The notes beneath the pieces are model-generated. The model had not been told where the DNA came from, did no database searches, and was given only the letters and a program-made list of their open reading frames with translations. This document shows positions 39,644-47,744 of a stretch of 48,303 bases of DNA, piece after piece. Source of the DNA: Alphaproteobacteria bacterium (GTDB lineage: Bacteria > Pseudomonadota > Alphaproteobacteria > Micavibrionales > UBA2020); NCBI GenBank assembly GCA_021413445.1, contig JAIOQI010000003.1, positions 1 through 48,303 of the forward strand, given 5' to 3'. The translations under genes were made by a program, and so were the position numbers. Numbering within the stretch: position 1 is the stretch's first letter; every line of letters starts with the position of its first letter.

Positions 39644-40594
39644 TCAATTCCGATGCGCCTTGTGGCATACGGTGCAGGATTCCGTCACGCGCTTAAAATC
39701 TTTATCCGCAGCCATCACATCGATGGGAGGATTTTTCAACCGTTGGTGAAAGGCAGTCATGGCTTGTTCTGATTCCATCAGTTTGCTCCGGAAATCCTTT
39801 CCCCTTTCATCGGTCACAGGATGACGCAGCAATTCCTTGAGTAGCTCCTGCAACATCAATGCTTCATGGGCGGGATCGAGATCAGGATTGGCAGCGGGTG
39901 CTTTGTACCCGGCCTTTTTGATCATCTTCAAGTGCTCCATGTATTCGTCGATCTCAACCATGACATCGGCCAGATGCGAGACCTGAGACTTTTCGGGGAA
40001 ATTGTCCGGAAGCAATTTCAACTCTGCAGCCGATGGTGGCTGAAAATACTCCACACTCTTGTAGAGCCCCGTATAGTTCGGAGCCGTCCCCGCCAGTTTC
40101 AACCACGCGACCGCCTGGTCCGGTGTCCAACCTTCCCCGGCCATGCAGATCACTGCGGCGGCGGCCGGTCCGCGATGCAGGCCATGATGACAATGGATGA
40201 AAACCGGACCTGGCAGCGTTTCCGCCGCTTTCACCAGCCGGACTGCTTGATTCGTCGGGACGCCGTCGTACCCGATCGGCAAATGCACGTATTTCATCCC
40301 AAATTTGCGCGCCGTTTCCACATCGGGCTTGGCGCCATCGACGGTGATGATGGTCTTGATCCCCCGCGCCTTGAGTTCCGCAAAGCCTTCTTCGCCTTCC
40401 GGAGCCGACCCGGAATAGAGCCGCGGCGTCACTTGATAGAAATTCTCGATTCCTTTGCCTTGGAGAGTGTGAATGGAAGCAGGCACAGCTTTCGCAGGAG
40501 CCTCTTCGGCGTGTCCAATCCCCAGAACACAAATGACAGTGACTAGCAGGAAGAGCCTGAACAAAGCAGACATTATCTTTAGCAAGGATGTCAC
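39644..40594 (-). CDS. Secreted tyrosine-phosphatase-like domain fused to a C-terminal cytochrome c motif
   Basis: The 316-residue protein has a signal peptide (~1-29, MTSLLKIMSALFRLFLLVTV, cleavage after GHA). Residues ~45-185 form a dual-specificity/tyrosine phosphatase-like domain with the P-loop HCHHGLHRG (Cys135, Arg141) and a possible general-acid Asp in the upstream loop LPIGYDGVPT. Residues ~205-316 are helical and end in CTVCH (307-311), a haem c attachment motif close to the C-terminus, as in class II cytochromes (c' and c556) with a four-helix bundle. The GTG start at 40594 is chosen because it gives the full signal peptide and sits 6 nt after a TATAAA box; ATG at 40573 is the alternative. 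Export would let haem be attached in the periplasm. Confidence 0.82.
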   Translation of the reverse strand: MTSLLKIMSALFRLFLLVTVICVLGIGHAEEAPAKAVPASIHTLQGKGIENFYQVTPRLYSGSAPEGEEGFAELKARGIKTIITVDGAKPDVETARKFGMKYVHLPIGYDGVPTNQAVRLVKAAETLPGPVFIHCHHGLHRGPAAAAVICMAGEGWTPDQAVAWLKLAGTAPNYTGLYKSVEYFQPPSAAELKLLPDNFPEKSQVSHLADVMVEIDEYMEHLKMIKKAGYKAPAANPDLDPAHEALMLQELLKELLRHPVTDERGKDFRSKLMESEQAMTAFHQRLKNPPIDVMAADKDFKRVTESCTVCHKAHRN

Positions 40595-40600
40595 GCGCTC

Positions 40601-40630
40601 TTTATAAATAAGATGCGAGAGAAGCTGCAA
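40601..40630 (-). promoter_or_regulatory. Leaderless-type promoter of the phosphatase-cytochrome gene
   Basis: On the minus strand TTGCAG (40630-40625), an 18-nt spacer and TATAAA (40606-40601) are followed after 6 nt by the GTG start. Transcription would begin at or next to the start codon. Confidence 0.55.
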
Positions 40631-40692
40631 GCCTACAGGTTATTTATTCACCGGGTGCAGTATGATTGGCTGTTATTATAGTGCTCCAAGAA

Positions 40693-40715
40693 CGCAGGCT
40701 AAAGCCTGCGACTAC
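40693..40715. repeat. Palindromic repeat, copy 1 (right-part family)
   Basis: CGCAGGC-TAAA-GCCTGCG is a perfect 7-bp hairpin with a TAAA loop, followed by ACTAC. Related copies lie at 40748-40770 and 44037-44059. Confidence 0.7.
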
Positions 40716-40747
40716 AGGCCTGCACGTCATTTCTTTCGTTGCAAGGA

Positions 40748-40770
40748 CGCAGGGTAAAGTCTGCGACTAC
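40748..40770. repeat. Palindromic repeat, copy 2, overlapping the lyase stop codon
   Basis: CGCAGGGTAAAGTCTGCG followed by ACTAC is a diverged copy of the hairpin at 40693. The TAG stop of the polysaccharide lyase gene (minus strand) is formed by the ACTAC part, so the repeat has supplied the end of that gene. Confidence 0.65.
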
Positions 40771-43085
40771 GGGGAATGGCGGATCTTGCGCACGCGATAT
40801 TTCAACAGTGTGCCATTGGCTGATGTGGAAAGAATGTTCGCCGGGAAAGGCTGGCCGGCATACGTCTTGAGCGTGACATTCTCCATCTCCAATCCCTCCG
40901 GCAAAAAGATTTCCGTCGGTGATTGTTCGGCACGCGCGAAACGGCGCGGGGCTCTGATTTCCAATTGCGCGTGATCCGCGTCGTCGGACGGAAGCCAGCG
41001 GGCGATGCTGCCCCATTGATGTTGTTCGGCACCCCAGTAGGAGGAGCCGATCTTTTTGCGCCAGTCGCCGGGGAAACGAACTTCGCCCCCTACGGCACCC
41101 TTCTGCACCGTTACCCGGTGATGCGTGTCTTCCTGGAGTATCTGCAGGCTGGCGAAGTCTGGAACGGCGCCCGGCGAAATAATCGCGCCGTAACGACCAT
41201 GGCGCGGACCGACACCGTGATTGACGATCAAATACACAAACCGGCGTTCGAACATGGTGCGGTAGTGTTTCCGGTGTTGCAGTTCCATCGGGTCGGCCCG
41301 TTGCGGATCATTCAAATCCGCATGACAACCGCGCCGTGTTTCCACCACCAGTTGCGCATCGGTCAGCAGATGAATGCCGACATTGCGCAGAAAGAGCGTG
41401 TCGCCCGCTTTCACTTCGTGAATGCCGTCCTCCCGGATATCCAATGTGGTGCCGTTCCGCGAATAGGCGCTGCCCTCAATTACCGGCGCAAAGAACAGGG
41501 TCGTGAAAACCGGATCGGCGGCATCGCACCGGATCAGTGTCCCCAGCATCACCAACGCTTGCGGCGTCACGAAGACGCTCTTATTCGCCCGCAAGGTGTC
41601 TTGTCCTGCGGGAGCCAGCACATATTGAAGCCCCATCACGGCGAGTTCGTCACCGGCAATGCCGCTGGAAAACGTGCTCTGGCCATAGCCTTCCGGAGGC
41701 GGTTCGATCGCGTCGCACCGTGTCACGCCCATGATCCGCCGCCAGTTCATCGTCGGAATAGTGGTGAAATCGTATTCGCGTCCGTCGCTCATCAGCGCGA
41801 TGGAAAATTCGGCAATGGAAGAACTATAGACGTGACCACCCAGCATGGATTTCCACGTGGAGGTGCGGGCCGAGCTCATTCGCACGGCGGCGAACCAGTC
41901 GGGCTGGCGCGCGAGGAGGTATTCGCTCTCGGGATAATAGCGGATACCTCCCAGCCGTTTCGGATCGCCTTGGATCGGCTTGGGTACGCTGCCCAGCATC
42001 AAGCCGGTCACCCAATCGAATTCCGTCAGCGATAACGGCCGACCCTCTTGATCGACGCTCCGGAGATAATCCGCCACGGCGGCGCGGAACACTTCCTTGT
42101 CTTGCGGCGGAAGGTCCGTCATCAAGCCCAGCATCAGCATGCCGAGAAATTCGCGACCATAAATGGCGCCCGGCGATGAAATGCCGCGATCCGCGGAGAA
42201 CGGGGCGACGCGGCCGCGCCAGACGTTGCGGGCGAAGAATTCGCGGATTGTCCCGACGTGAAGTTCACGGAGATTATCGGAGATTTGCCAGGGGGTGCCC
42301 TGGGTCAAATAGAGCCATTCGGCCTGGGTGCTGAGCGCATGGTGGCCGTACCCGACATTGATGCCGTGGCCGTGGAAATGATAGCTCCAGTCCGCCTGCA
42401 ATCCCTCGCTGCCCGTGGCCCGCCCCATGGCGATCGGGATTTGACTCATCACGGTCTTGATCCATTGCGGATCGTTCAATACCAAGCCACGCAGGAGACC
42501 GGTCGTCAGGACTGCCAGATTGTTCGACCCGCTGGTGATCGGCGGACGGGTGATGCCGTTTTCGCGGTCCATCGCGAACGTTTTGCAGGGCATATGCTGG
42601 ACGTCTTCGATGATCAACTGGCGCAAGTCTTCCGGCACGGCATCACCCAGCACCAACAGGTGGTCGAGCAGCGAACCGGCATACATGATGTCCCAGTAAT
42701 ACCAACTGCCGTCGCGGGGCTGATCGGGCCGGACGTATTTCTCGCCGAACCGCAGGCCGGCGATGATCCGTTCCAGCACTTCGGGTTTCTGGTAGTGGCG
42801 TGAGAACGGGCACCGCCACATTCGCGCGACTTTGTAGACTTCGCCAAAATAGTGGGTGCCGTAGGTGAACAACGAATGGGGCAACGGTTCGCCGTGGGCA
42901 TTGCCATGCCCGGGATTGCCCGGGGCCCAGATTTGGCGCGCCAGGATGGTGTCCACGAGACTGTCGAGACCGCTCACGGCGTGGCTGACAAATTCCCGCG
43001 TGGCCGGCGGAGCGCCCCCTCCGGTGGCCAGGAAGACAAAGCGTTCGCGGATGGTTTGCAGCGCCGACTGTTCAGTGGTGTTCAT
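40767..43085 (-). CDS. Polysaccharide lyase family 8-like protein
   Basis: PL8 enzymes cleave uronic-acid polysaccharides (hyaluronan, chondroitin, xanthan) by beta-elimination. The 772-residue protein has an all-alpha toroid N-terminal domain (~1-330) with probable active-site residues Asn188/189 in TSGSNNLAVLT and a His/Tyr pair in DWSYHFHGHGINVGYGHHAL (probably His238 and Tyr246; the spacing is one residue shorter than in characterised lyases). The rest is a beta-sandwich region with GGHVYSSSIAEFSIALMSDG and NWRRIMGVTR, as in the supersandwich domain. No signal peptide is visible, which is odd for a lyase normally secreted. The start is uncertain as there is no Shine-Dalgarno and no nearby -10 box. 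Confidence 0.8.
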   Translation of the reverse strand: MNTTEQSALQTIRERFVFLATGGGAPPATREFVSHAVSGLDSLVDTILARQIWAPGNPGHGNAHGEPLPHSLFTYGTHYFGEVYKVARMWRCPFSRHYQKPEVLERIIAGLRFGEKYVRPDQPRDGSWYYWDIMYAGSLLDHLLVLGDAVPEDLRQLIIEDVQHMPCKTFAMDRENGITRPPITSGSNNLAVLTTGLLRGLVLNDPQWIKTVMSQIPIAMGRATGSEGLQADWSYHFHGHGINVGYGHHALSTQAEWLYLTQGTPWQISDNLRELHVGTIREFFARNVWRGRVAPFSADRGISSPGAIYGREFLGMLMLGLMTDLPPQDKEVFRAAVADYLRSVDQEGRPLSLTEFDWVTGLMLGSVPKPIQGDPKRLGGIRYYPESEYLLARQPDWFAAVRMSSARTSTWKSMLGGHVYSSSIAEFSIALMSDGREYDFTTIPTMNWRRIMGVTRCDAIEPPPEGYGQSTFSSGIAGDELAVMGLQYVLAPAGQDTLRANKSVFVTPQALVMLGTLIRCDAADPVFTTLFFAPVIEGSAYSRNGTTLDIREDGIHEVKAGDTLFLRNVGIHLLTDAQLVVETRRGCHADLNDPQRADPMELQHRKHYRTMFERRFVYLIVNHGVGPRHGRYGAIISPGAVPDFASLQILQEDTHHRVTVQKGAVGGEVRFPGDWRKKIGSSYWGAEQHQWGSIARWLPSDDADHAQLEIRAPRRFARAEQSPTEIFLPEGLEMENVTLKTYAGQPFPANILSTSANGTLLKYRVRKIRHSP

Positions 43086-43186
43086 CGAGTTGGTCGCTTT
43101 TTGTCAGAATCAGCCGGGAAGTCAATCACGCAATACCGTAGTTTCCCCATGTTTAGAAAGTGCAGCTTTTTCAGAGACCCTGTCCA

Positions 43187-43214
43187 TTCACTTTTCAGGG
43201 TTGGCTGCTATCGT
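43187..43214 (+). promoter_or_regulatory. Leaderless-type promoter of the PhyH-like gene
   Basis: TTCACT, a 16-nt spacer and TATCGT with an upstream TG (extended -10) are followed after 7 nt by the ATG at 43222. Confidence 0.4.
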
Positions 43215-43221
43215 GACGGCC

Positions 43222-43944
43222 ATGCAACTCACCCCGCAACAAATCAAACAGTATCACGAGGACGGCTACACCGTGGTGCGCGGCCTGATCCCAACCTCCG
43301 CCACCTCGGCAGTGCGTTCGCGTCTGATGGAACTTCTCGACGGCAAACACACCTGGCCGACCCGGCACTTCCAGATCTTCGACCCGGTCAAGTACAAGTC
43401 ACCTTCCGGCAGTTATATCCCGATGGGCGTGCAAAACCCTGCAGACCAGGAGGACGTTTTCAAAACGATGGCGCACCATGCCAACTTGCAGGGCGCGATG
43501 TCGCAATTGCTTGGTGGCCCCGTCAAACTTTTCACTGACCAGGCCCTGATCAAGAATAAGACGGTGGACGGCCAGTCCTTCTATCATCAGGACTCGTATT
43601 ACTGGCATTTGAAGCCGGAACTCGGCTGCAACTGCTGGATCGCGCTCGACAAGGTTGGCCAGAACGCCAGCGCGCTGGCCCTCCTGCCCGGCAGCCATAA
43701 ATCATGGACACTGACGCCGCACGAACAGTACTTCGATGAACCAAGCCAGCACACCGCGACGAACGGCCAGGCCTACAAGCGGTTCCGGATCCCGACCGAC
43801 CAGATTGATTTCTCCAAGGAAGTTCTGGTCCCGATGGAACCCGGCGACGCGGCGTTCTTCAACAACTTCACGTGGCATCGCGCTGAGCCGAATCGGTCCG
43901 GCGAGCATATCTGCGCCTACGCGATCGCGTACCAGCGCGAATAA
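43222..43944 (+). CDS. Phytanoyl-CoA dioxygenase (PhyH) family protein
   Basis: PhyH proteins are non-haem Fe(II)/2-oxoglutarate oxygenases that hydroxylate diverse small molecules. The 240-residue protein shows the iron facial triad His122-x-Asp124 (FYHQDSYYWH) and His219 (FTWHRAEPN), with Arg225 placed to bind 2-oxoglutarate. N-terminal LTPQQIKQYHEDGYTVVRGL is typical of the family. All key residues are present, so it should be active; the substrate is unknown. It is divergent from the lyase and followed by a strong terminator, so it is a single-gene unit. Confidence 0.93.
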   Translation: MQLTPQQIKQYHEDGYTVVRGLIPTSATSAVRSRLMELLDGKHTWPTRHFQIFDPVKYKSPSGSYIPMGVQNPADQEDVFKTMAHHANLQGAMSQLLGGPVKLFTDQALIKNKTVDGQSFYHQDSYYWHLKPELGCNCWIALDKVGQNASALALLPGSHKSWTLTPHEQYFDEPSQHTATNGQAYKRFRIPTDQIDFSKEVLVPMEPGDAAFFNNFTWHRAEPNRSGEHICAYAIAYQRE

Positions 43945-43980
43945 GCGGCCACGGCGGCAGCGTAGGATCGTTCATTAGAA

Positions 43981-44016
43981 AAAGGGGGAAGCGTGGAAGC
44001 GCTTCCCCCTTTTTTC
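43981..44016 (+). terminator. Rho-independent terminator after the PhyH-like gene
   Basis: AAAGGGGGAAGC (43981-43992) pairs with GCTTCCCCCTTT (44001-44012) around an 8-nt loop and runs into a T stretch. The A-run on the other side would allow use on the minus strand for the AraC gene as well. Confidence 0.88.
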
Positions 44017-44036
44017 TGGGTCAGCGTTGCGGGTTA

Positions 44037-44059
44037 CGCACCCTAAAGGGTGCGACTAC
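44037..44059. repeat. Palindromic repeat, copy 3 (right-part family)
   Basis: CGCACCC-TAAA-GGGTGCG followed by ACTAC keeps the hairpin and loop of the copies at 40693 and 40748 but with compensating changes in both arms (ACCC with GGGT instead of AGGC with GCCT). It lies between the PhyH terminator and the AraC gene. Confidence 0.65.
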
Positions 44060-44110
44060 AAGAAGGCACAAGAAGGCGCGTGCTTCCAAAAAATTAGCGA
44101 CAGGACAACC

Positions 44111-44989
44111 TTATTCCACGTATTCCGTTCCCGAACCGAACTCCATCCCCTGCTTGCGGCATTGGCGCGGGGACTGGCCGAAATGGCGGCGGAAGACGCG
44201 GGAAAAATAAAACGGATCGCGGTATCCAAGTTCTTCCGCAATTTCGGCCACTGTCTTGCTTGTGCCCGATAGAAATTGTCGAGCTGCTTGCATCCGGCGT
44301 TCGTTCAGCCAACGCATGGGCGTCACGCCGGTTTGCTGTTTGAAGACGCGGTCAAAATGCACCGGGTGCCAGTTCACCGCGCGCGCCCATTGTTCCAATG
44401 ACAGCGGCGAACCCAGGCGCGCGTTGGCCCAGGTTTGCGCGATCAAAATCCGGTCCACGGTCCCCTCATCCATCATGACTTGCGCGGACAATGGTGCGGC
44501 GGTTTCCTCCAGAATCAACGCCAGGAATTGCAGGACCGCGCCGGTGATTTTCCATTCACGCACGGCGACGGGGCTTTGCAAGGCCTGCAGAATCGCGTCG
44601 AACCGCTTGCGATACTGCACCGGATCTTTGATCCGGTAACGGCGGGCAAATTTTCGTTGCAGCAAAATATTGGGAATTACTCCCTGCTCCACTGCGAGCG
44701 AAACGCTGAGCGCCGTGATGGGCCGGGCCGGATCATGTCCCATACTGAGGATGTCGCCACCCCGCGAAACTTTCAGGTCCCCCTGCCGCAAGGCCGTGCG
44801 GATGCCGTTGACGGTGGCCCAGCAGCCGTTTTTTTCGAGAAAGAAAAAACTGATCAATGCGGCGGGGATTTTTTCCGGCGGGATGCTCCATTTCGGCGCG
44901 CATTTGAAGCGGCCGCAGAACATCAGGCGGACGCCGAGCGATGTTTCAAACAGGAACCGGCGTGGTATGACGGGAACCGGGCGACCCAT
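44111..44989 (-). CDS. AraC-family transcriptional regulator
   Basis: The 292-residue protein has a C-terminal AraC DNA-binding domain with two helix-turn-helix units (~190-290): first PLSLEQWARAVNWHPVHFDRVFK with QQTGVTPMRWLNERRM, then KTVAEIAEELGYRDPFYFSR with VFRRHFGQSPRQ. The N-terminal part (~1-160) is probably the sensing domain and contains the basic segment RRFLFETSLGVRLMFCGRFKC. Its ligand and targets are unknown; the nearby lyase and PhyH genes suggest carbohydrate or small-molecule metabolism, which is inference. A leaderless-type promoter precedes it. Confidence 0.92.
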   Translation of the reverse strand: MGRPVPVIPRRFLFETSLGVRLMFCGRFKCAPKWSIPPEKIPAALISFFFLEKNGCWATVNGIRTALRQGDLKVSRGGDILSMGHDPARPITALSVSLAVEQGVIPNILLQRKFARRYRIKDPVQYRKRFDAILQALQSPVAVREWKITGAVLQFLALILEETAAPLSAQVMMDEGTVDRILIAQTWANARLGSPLSLEQWARAVNWHPVHFDRVFKQQTGVTPMRWLNERRMQAARQFLSGTSKTVAEIAEELGYRDPFYFSRVFRRHFGQSPRQCRKQGMEFGSGTEYVE

Positions 44990-44995
44990 GTCGTG

Positions 44996-45025
44996 AAAAT
45001 ACCCGCGCGTAACACTGATTGTCCA
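44996..45025 (-). promoter_or_regulatory. Leaderless-type promoter of the AraC gene
   Basis: On the minus strand TGGACA (45025-45020), an 18-nt spacer and TATTTT (45001-44996) are followed after 6 nt by the ATG at 44989. Confidence 0.4.
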
Positions 45026-45042
45026 ACGAGAACTGGCGCAAT

Positions 45043-45861
45043 CTACGAACCAGAGAGCTCCTTGCTGCGGCGGGCCGCGGCTCCCATGGCTTCGCCAAAG
45101 ATTTCCACCAGCTTCTTCTCGGTCATGACTTTGATCGCTGCTTCGGTCGTCCCGCCAGGTGACGTAACTTTGCGGCGGAGTTCAGACGGTTCCTCATGAC
45201 CTTCCGCCAACAAAACCGCGGAACCGAAGATGGTGTGAATCGTCAGCTTGCGCGCGATTTCGGGGCTGAGTCCCTGCTCGATTCCGGCCTTGATCATGGC
45301 TTCCGCCACGAGAAATACATACGCCGGACCACTGCCACTTAAGGCGGTGACGGCATCCAGATATTTTTCCTCCACGACTACGACAATACCCACGGCTTTC
45401 AAAATGGCTTCGGCCACCTGACGGTCGGCGGGCAGAGCCAGCGCACCATTGGCAAGCGCGGCGGCCCCGGCACCGACCAGCGCGGGCGTGTTGGGCATCA
45501 CGCGAACCACCCGGGCTTTGCCGCCGAGTTCCTTTTCGATCCGCGAAGTCGGGATGCCTGCGGCAATAGAAATCACCAACTTGGTGTCGCCAATCACCGG
45601 TCCCAATCCCGCCAGCACACTGCTCATCTGCTGCGGTTTGACGGCCAGGACGATCACGTCGGAAGCACGGGCGGCGATGAGGTTGTCAGGGGTGGTGCGA
45701 ATGCCGAAACCCTTTTCGAGGAACTCGAGACGCTCGGGCCGGACGTCCGTGGCGATGATTTGCGTGGGTTCGACCACCTTGTTGACCAGCAGGCCGCGGA
45801 TCAACGCTTCCGCCATGTTGCCGCCGCCGATGAATGAAATTGTCTTAGTCTGCAGGCTCAT
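45043..45861 (-). CDS. proC: Pyrroline-5-carboxylate reductase
   Basis: ProC reduces pyrroline-5-carboxylate to proline with NAD(P)H. The 272-residue protein starts MSLQTKTISFIGGGNMAEALIR-like, with the Rossmann GGGNMAEAL, and has VRVMPNTPALVGAGA, SGSGPAYVFLVAEAM and the C-terminal VTSPGGTTEAAIKV signature. The start at 45861 is supported by conservation and an upstream GGAG; a start at 45933 would run 24 residues back inside yggS. It overlaps the yggS end by 17 nt, the common yggS-proC pairing. Confidence 0.95.
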   Translation of the reverse strand: MSLQTKTISFIGGGNMAEALIRGLLVNKVVEPTQIIATDVRPERLEFLEKGFGIRTTPDNLIAARASDVIVLAVKPQQMSSVLAGLGPVIGDTKLVISIAAGIPTSRIEKELGGKARVVRVMPNTPALVGAGAAALANGALALPADRQVAEAILKAVGIVVVVEEKYLDAVTALSGSGPAYVFLVAEAMIKAGIEQGLSPEIARKLTIHTIFGSAVLLAEGHEEPSELRRKVTSPGGTTEAAIKVMTEKKLVEIFGEAMGAAARRSKELSGS

Positions 45862-46528
45862 GTTTTTTTCTTTCTCCAAATAGGGCGCTGCCGACCCGGA
45901 TGATCGTTGCGCCTTCCTCAATTGCCATTTCAAAATCGTGGCTCATGCCCATCGACAATTCGCGCAGACCAAGCTGATCGCGCAGTTCACGCAATTGCCG
46001 GAAATACGGTCGAACCTTTTCCGCTTCCTCCGCATACGGCGGAACCGTCATCAAACCCCGCACTTCAAGCCGCGCCAGTTGCTGGATCCGTTCCAAGGCA
46101 GCGGGCACATCTTCGGGTTTCATCCCGTGCTTGCTGGCCTCGCCCGCCAAATTCACCTCGAGCAGAACCGGCTGCGTTTTGCCGGCCCGTTCCGCCCATT
46201 TGTCGATCTCTTCGGCCAGCTTCACACTATCCACCGAATGAATCACGTCAAACAATTGCACCGCATCCCGCGCCTTGTTGCTTTGCAAATGGCCGATGAA
46301 ATGCCAGCGGGCGCGGCTGGAAACGAGCGGGATCTTGGCCTTGGCTTCCTGGATTTTGTTCTCACCAAACGTGCCGATACCCGCCTGCAAGGCCTCGTCC
46401 ACCAGTTCCGGGACGACAGTTTTGGTGACTCCCAGCAGTAAAATATCGCCGACATCGCGGCCGGCACGCCCGGCCGCGGCCGCCATGCGCGCGCGAATCT
46501 GTTCGATCCTCTCCGTCATTCCATTCAC
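45845..46528 (-). CDS. yggS: YggS-family pyridoxal-phosphate homeostasis protein
   Basis: YggS/PROSC proteins bind pyridoxal phosphate and keep its free level in balance; they have an alanine-racemase-like barrel without known catalysis. The protein has the Lys Schiff-base site in LLLGVTKTV, FGENKIQEAKAK, WHFIGHLQSNK, VDSVKLAEEI, VNLAGEASKHG, and ends LSMGMSHDFEMAIEEGAT with IIRVGSALFG, all family hallmarks. I use the GTG at 46528 because a -10 box ends 6 nt before it; the ATG at 46519 (MTERIEQI) is the alternative. It is read with proC. Confidence 0.94.
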   Translation of the reverse strand: MNGMTERIEQIRARMAAAAGRAGRDVGDILLLGVTKTVVPELVDEALQAGIGTFGENKIQEAKAKIPLVSSRARWHFIGHLQSNKARDAVQLFDVIHSVDSVKLAEEIDKWAERAGKTQPVLLEVNLAGEASKHGMKPEDVPAALERIQQLARLEVRGLMTVPPYAEEAEKVRPYFRQLRELRDQLGLRELSMGMSHDFEMAIEEGATIIRVGSALFGERKKHEPAD

Positions 46529-46534
46529 AGCGAT

Positions 46535-46564
46535 ACTTTACGCAGGATGATTGCGATTGCTCAA
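46535..46564 (-). promoter_or_regulatory. Leaderless-type promoter of yggS-proC
   Basis: On the minus strand TTGAGC (46564-46559), an 18-nt spacer and TAAAGT (46540-46535) are followed after 6 nt by the GTG start. It overlaps the divergent promoter at 46551-46578. Confidence 0.45.
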
Positions 46565-46578
46565 GCTCGCTCTATAAT
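46551..46578 (+). promoter_or_regulatory. Leaderless-type promoter of the DUF309 gene
   Basis: TTGCGA (46551-46556), a 16-nt spacer and a perfect TATAAT (46573-46578) are followed after 6 nt by the ATG at 46585. No Shine-Dalgarno could fit in the resulting transcript. Confidence 0.6.
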
Positions 46579-46584
46579 CCGCGC

Positions 46585-46938
46585 ATGGCGGACTCATACG
46601 ATTCCCGATACACCGGCTTCTTTGCCTGCTTCAACCGGCAGGAATATTTCGAAGCCCACGAAGTGCTGGAAGGGCTCTGGCTGGAATGCAAAGACGGGCG
46701 ACGTGATTTTTACAAAGGGCTCATTCAAGTCGCGGCGGTGTTTGTCAAACTGCAACAGGGCAAACTGGAACCCGCCCAACGCATTGCGGCCCGGGCCACC
46801 ACCCATCTCACCCGCTACGGCCCGTGCTTTGAAGGATTGACACTCCCTCTCGTAATAGGCTTACTCAACAGTGTTCGCGACGGTCAGAACCCGCTCGCGA
46901 TTCATGGACCACCCCGATTGGCCCTGGAGACACCGTGA
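46585..46938 (+). CDS. DUF309 domain protein
   Basis: The 117-residue protein has the DUF309 signature near its start: CFNRQEYFEAHEVLEGLWLE, then RDFYKGLIQVAAVFVKLQQG with the conserved helix pair. The family is helical, widespread, and of unknown function; the conserved His, Glu and Asp residues could bind metal, but this is inference. It overlaps the next gene by 4 nt, so the two are co-translated. Confidence 0.88.
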   Translation: MADSYDSRYTGFFACFNRQEYFEAHEVLEGLWLECKDGRRDFYKGLIQVAAVFVKLQQGKLEPAQRIAARATTHLTRYGPCFEGLTLPLVIGLLNSVRDGQNPLAIHGPPRLALETP

Positions 46939-47729
46939 CCCTGTTACAAGTATTTACCGTCGTACTGACACAATTCAGTGTCGGCAGCCTGCTGATGACC
47001 AGCCTGCTGCCGACCCGCGAAATCCGTGTGGGTTTTTTCACGCTCAACAGTCTGATGAGCGCCATCGCGGCGGCATTGGCCCTCGTTTTCACCAAGTTTG
47101 CCGCCGGAGCCGTCTGGTGGGACACCCGGTACCTCGGGCTGACAGTCATTGGTGCCACGCTGGCCTACGGGGCTTTCAAATTGGAACGGATGCAGTTGGG
47201 ACGAATGCTTTTAATCCTGTCGGGGCTGATCGGTTTGTTTTTTGGTTTGCTCCCGCTCGGCGCCCAATCGGTGACGGCCAGCCAACTGAAAACGACCGCT
47301 CCTTATTTATTCGATGCAACCATTCTCGCGGGTGCCCTGCTCTTCGGCGCCACGCACGTGGGGATGATCCTGGGACACTGGTATCTGTTGATGCGGCGGT
47401 TGTCCTTTGAATACCTGAATCAATTCGCCAAATTGGTTCTCTTCGCGGTCTGCCTGCGCGGCCTCATACTCGTGGTGACGCTGACCACCATCAGCCATTT
47501 GGACCCGCGTTTTGCCGGTAACTTTCTGCCGCGGTTGTACGCGGTGGATGGGGATCTGTTTTTCTTCGTGTTCCGCGTGCTCTTCGGGGTGGCGGTGCCA
47601 CTGGTGTTGGGATTCATGGTGCTGCGGTGCGTCCAGTTGAAGAACAACCAGGCCGCGACCGGCTTGTTGTATGTGGCGGAAATCAGCGTCCTGTTCGGCG
47701 AACTCTTCGCCGCCAAACTGCTGGTCTAG
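46935..47729 (+). CDS. Multi-pass membrane protein, unknown
   Basis: The 264-residue protein starts with GTG overlapping the DUF309 stop (GTGA). It has about eight membrane helices and a conserved-looking His in the middle of helices (GATHVGMILGHWYLLMRR), which recalls haem- or quinone-handling membrane subunits such as NrfD/DmsC, but no cluster-protein or oxidoreductase partner is adjacent and I would not assign that role. Charged residues follow the positive-inside pattern in the loops (LLPTREIR, KLERMQLGR). Confidence 0.75.
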   Translation: MTLLQVFTVVLTQFSVGSLLMTSLLPTREIRVGFFTLNSLMSAIAAALALVFTKFAAGAVWWDTRYLGLTVIGATLAYGAFKLERMQLGRMLLILSGLIGLFFGLLPLGAQSVTASQLKTTAPYLFDATILAGALLFGATHVGMILGHWYLLMRRLSFEYLNQFAKLVLFAVCLRGLILVVTLTTISHLDPRFAGNFLPRLYAVDGDLFFFVFRVLFGVAVPLVLGFMVLRCVQLKNNQAATGLLYVAEISVLFGELFAAKLLV

Positions 47730-47744
47730 GGGATAAAAAGAAAA

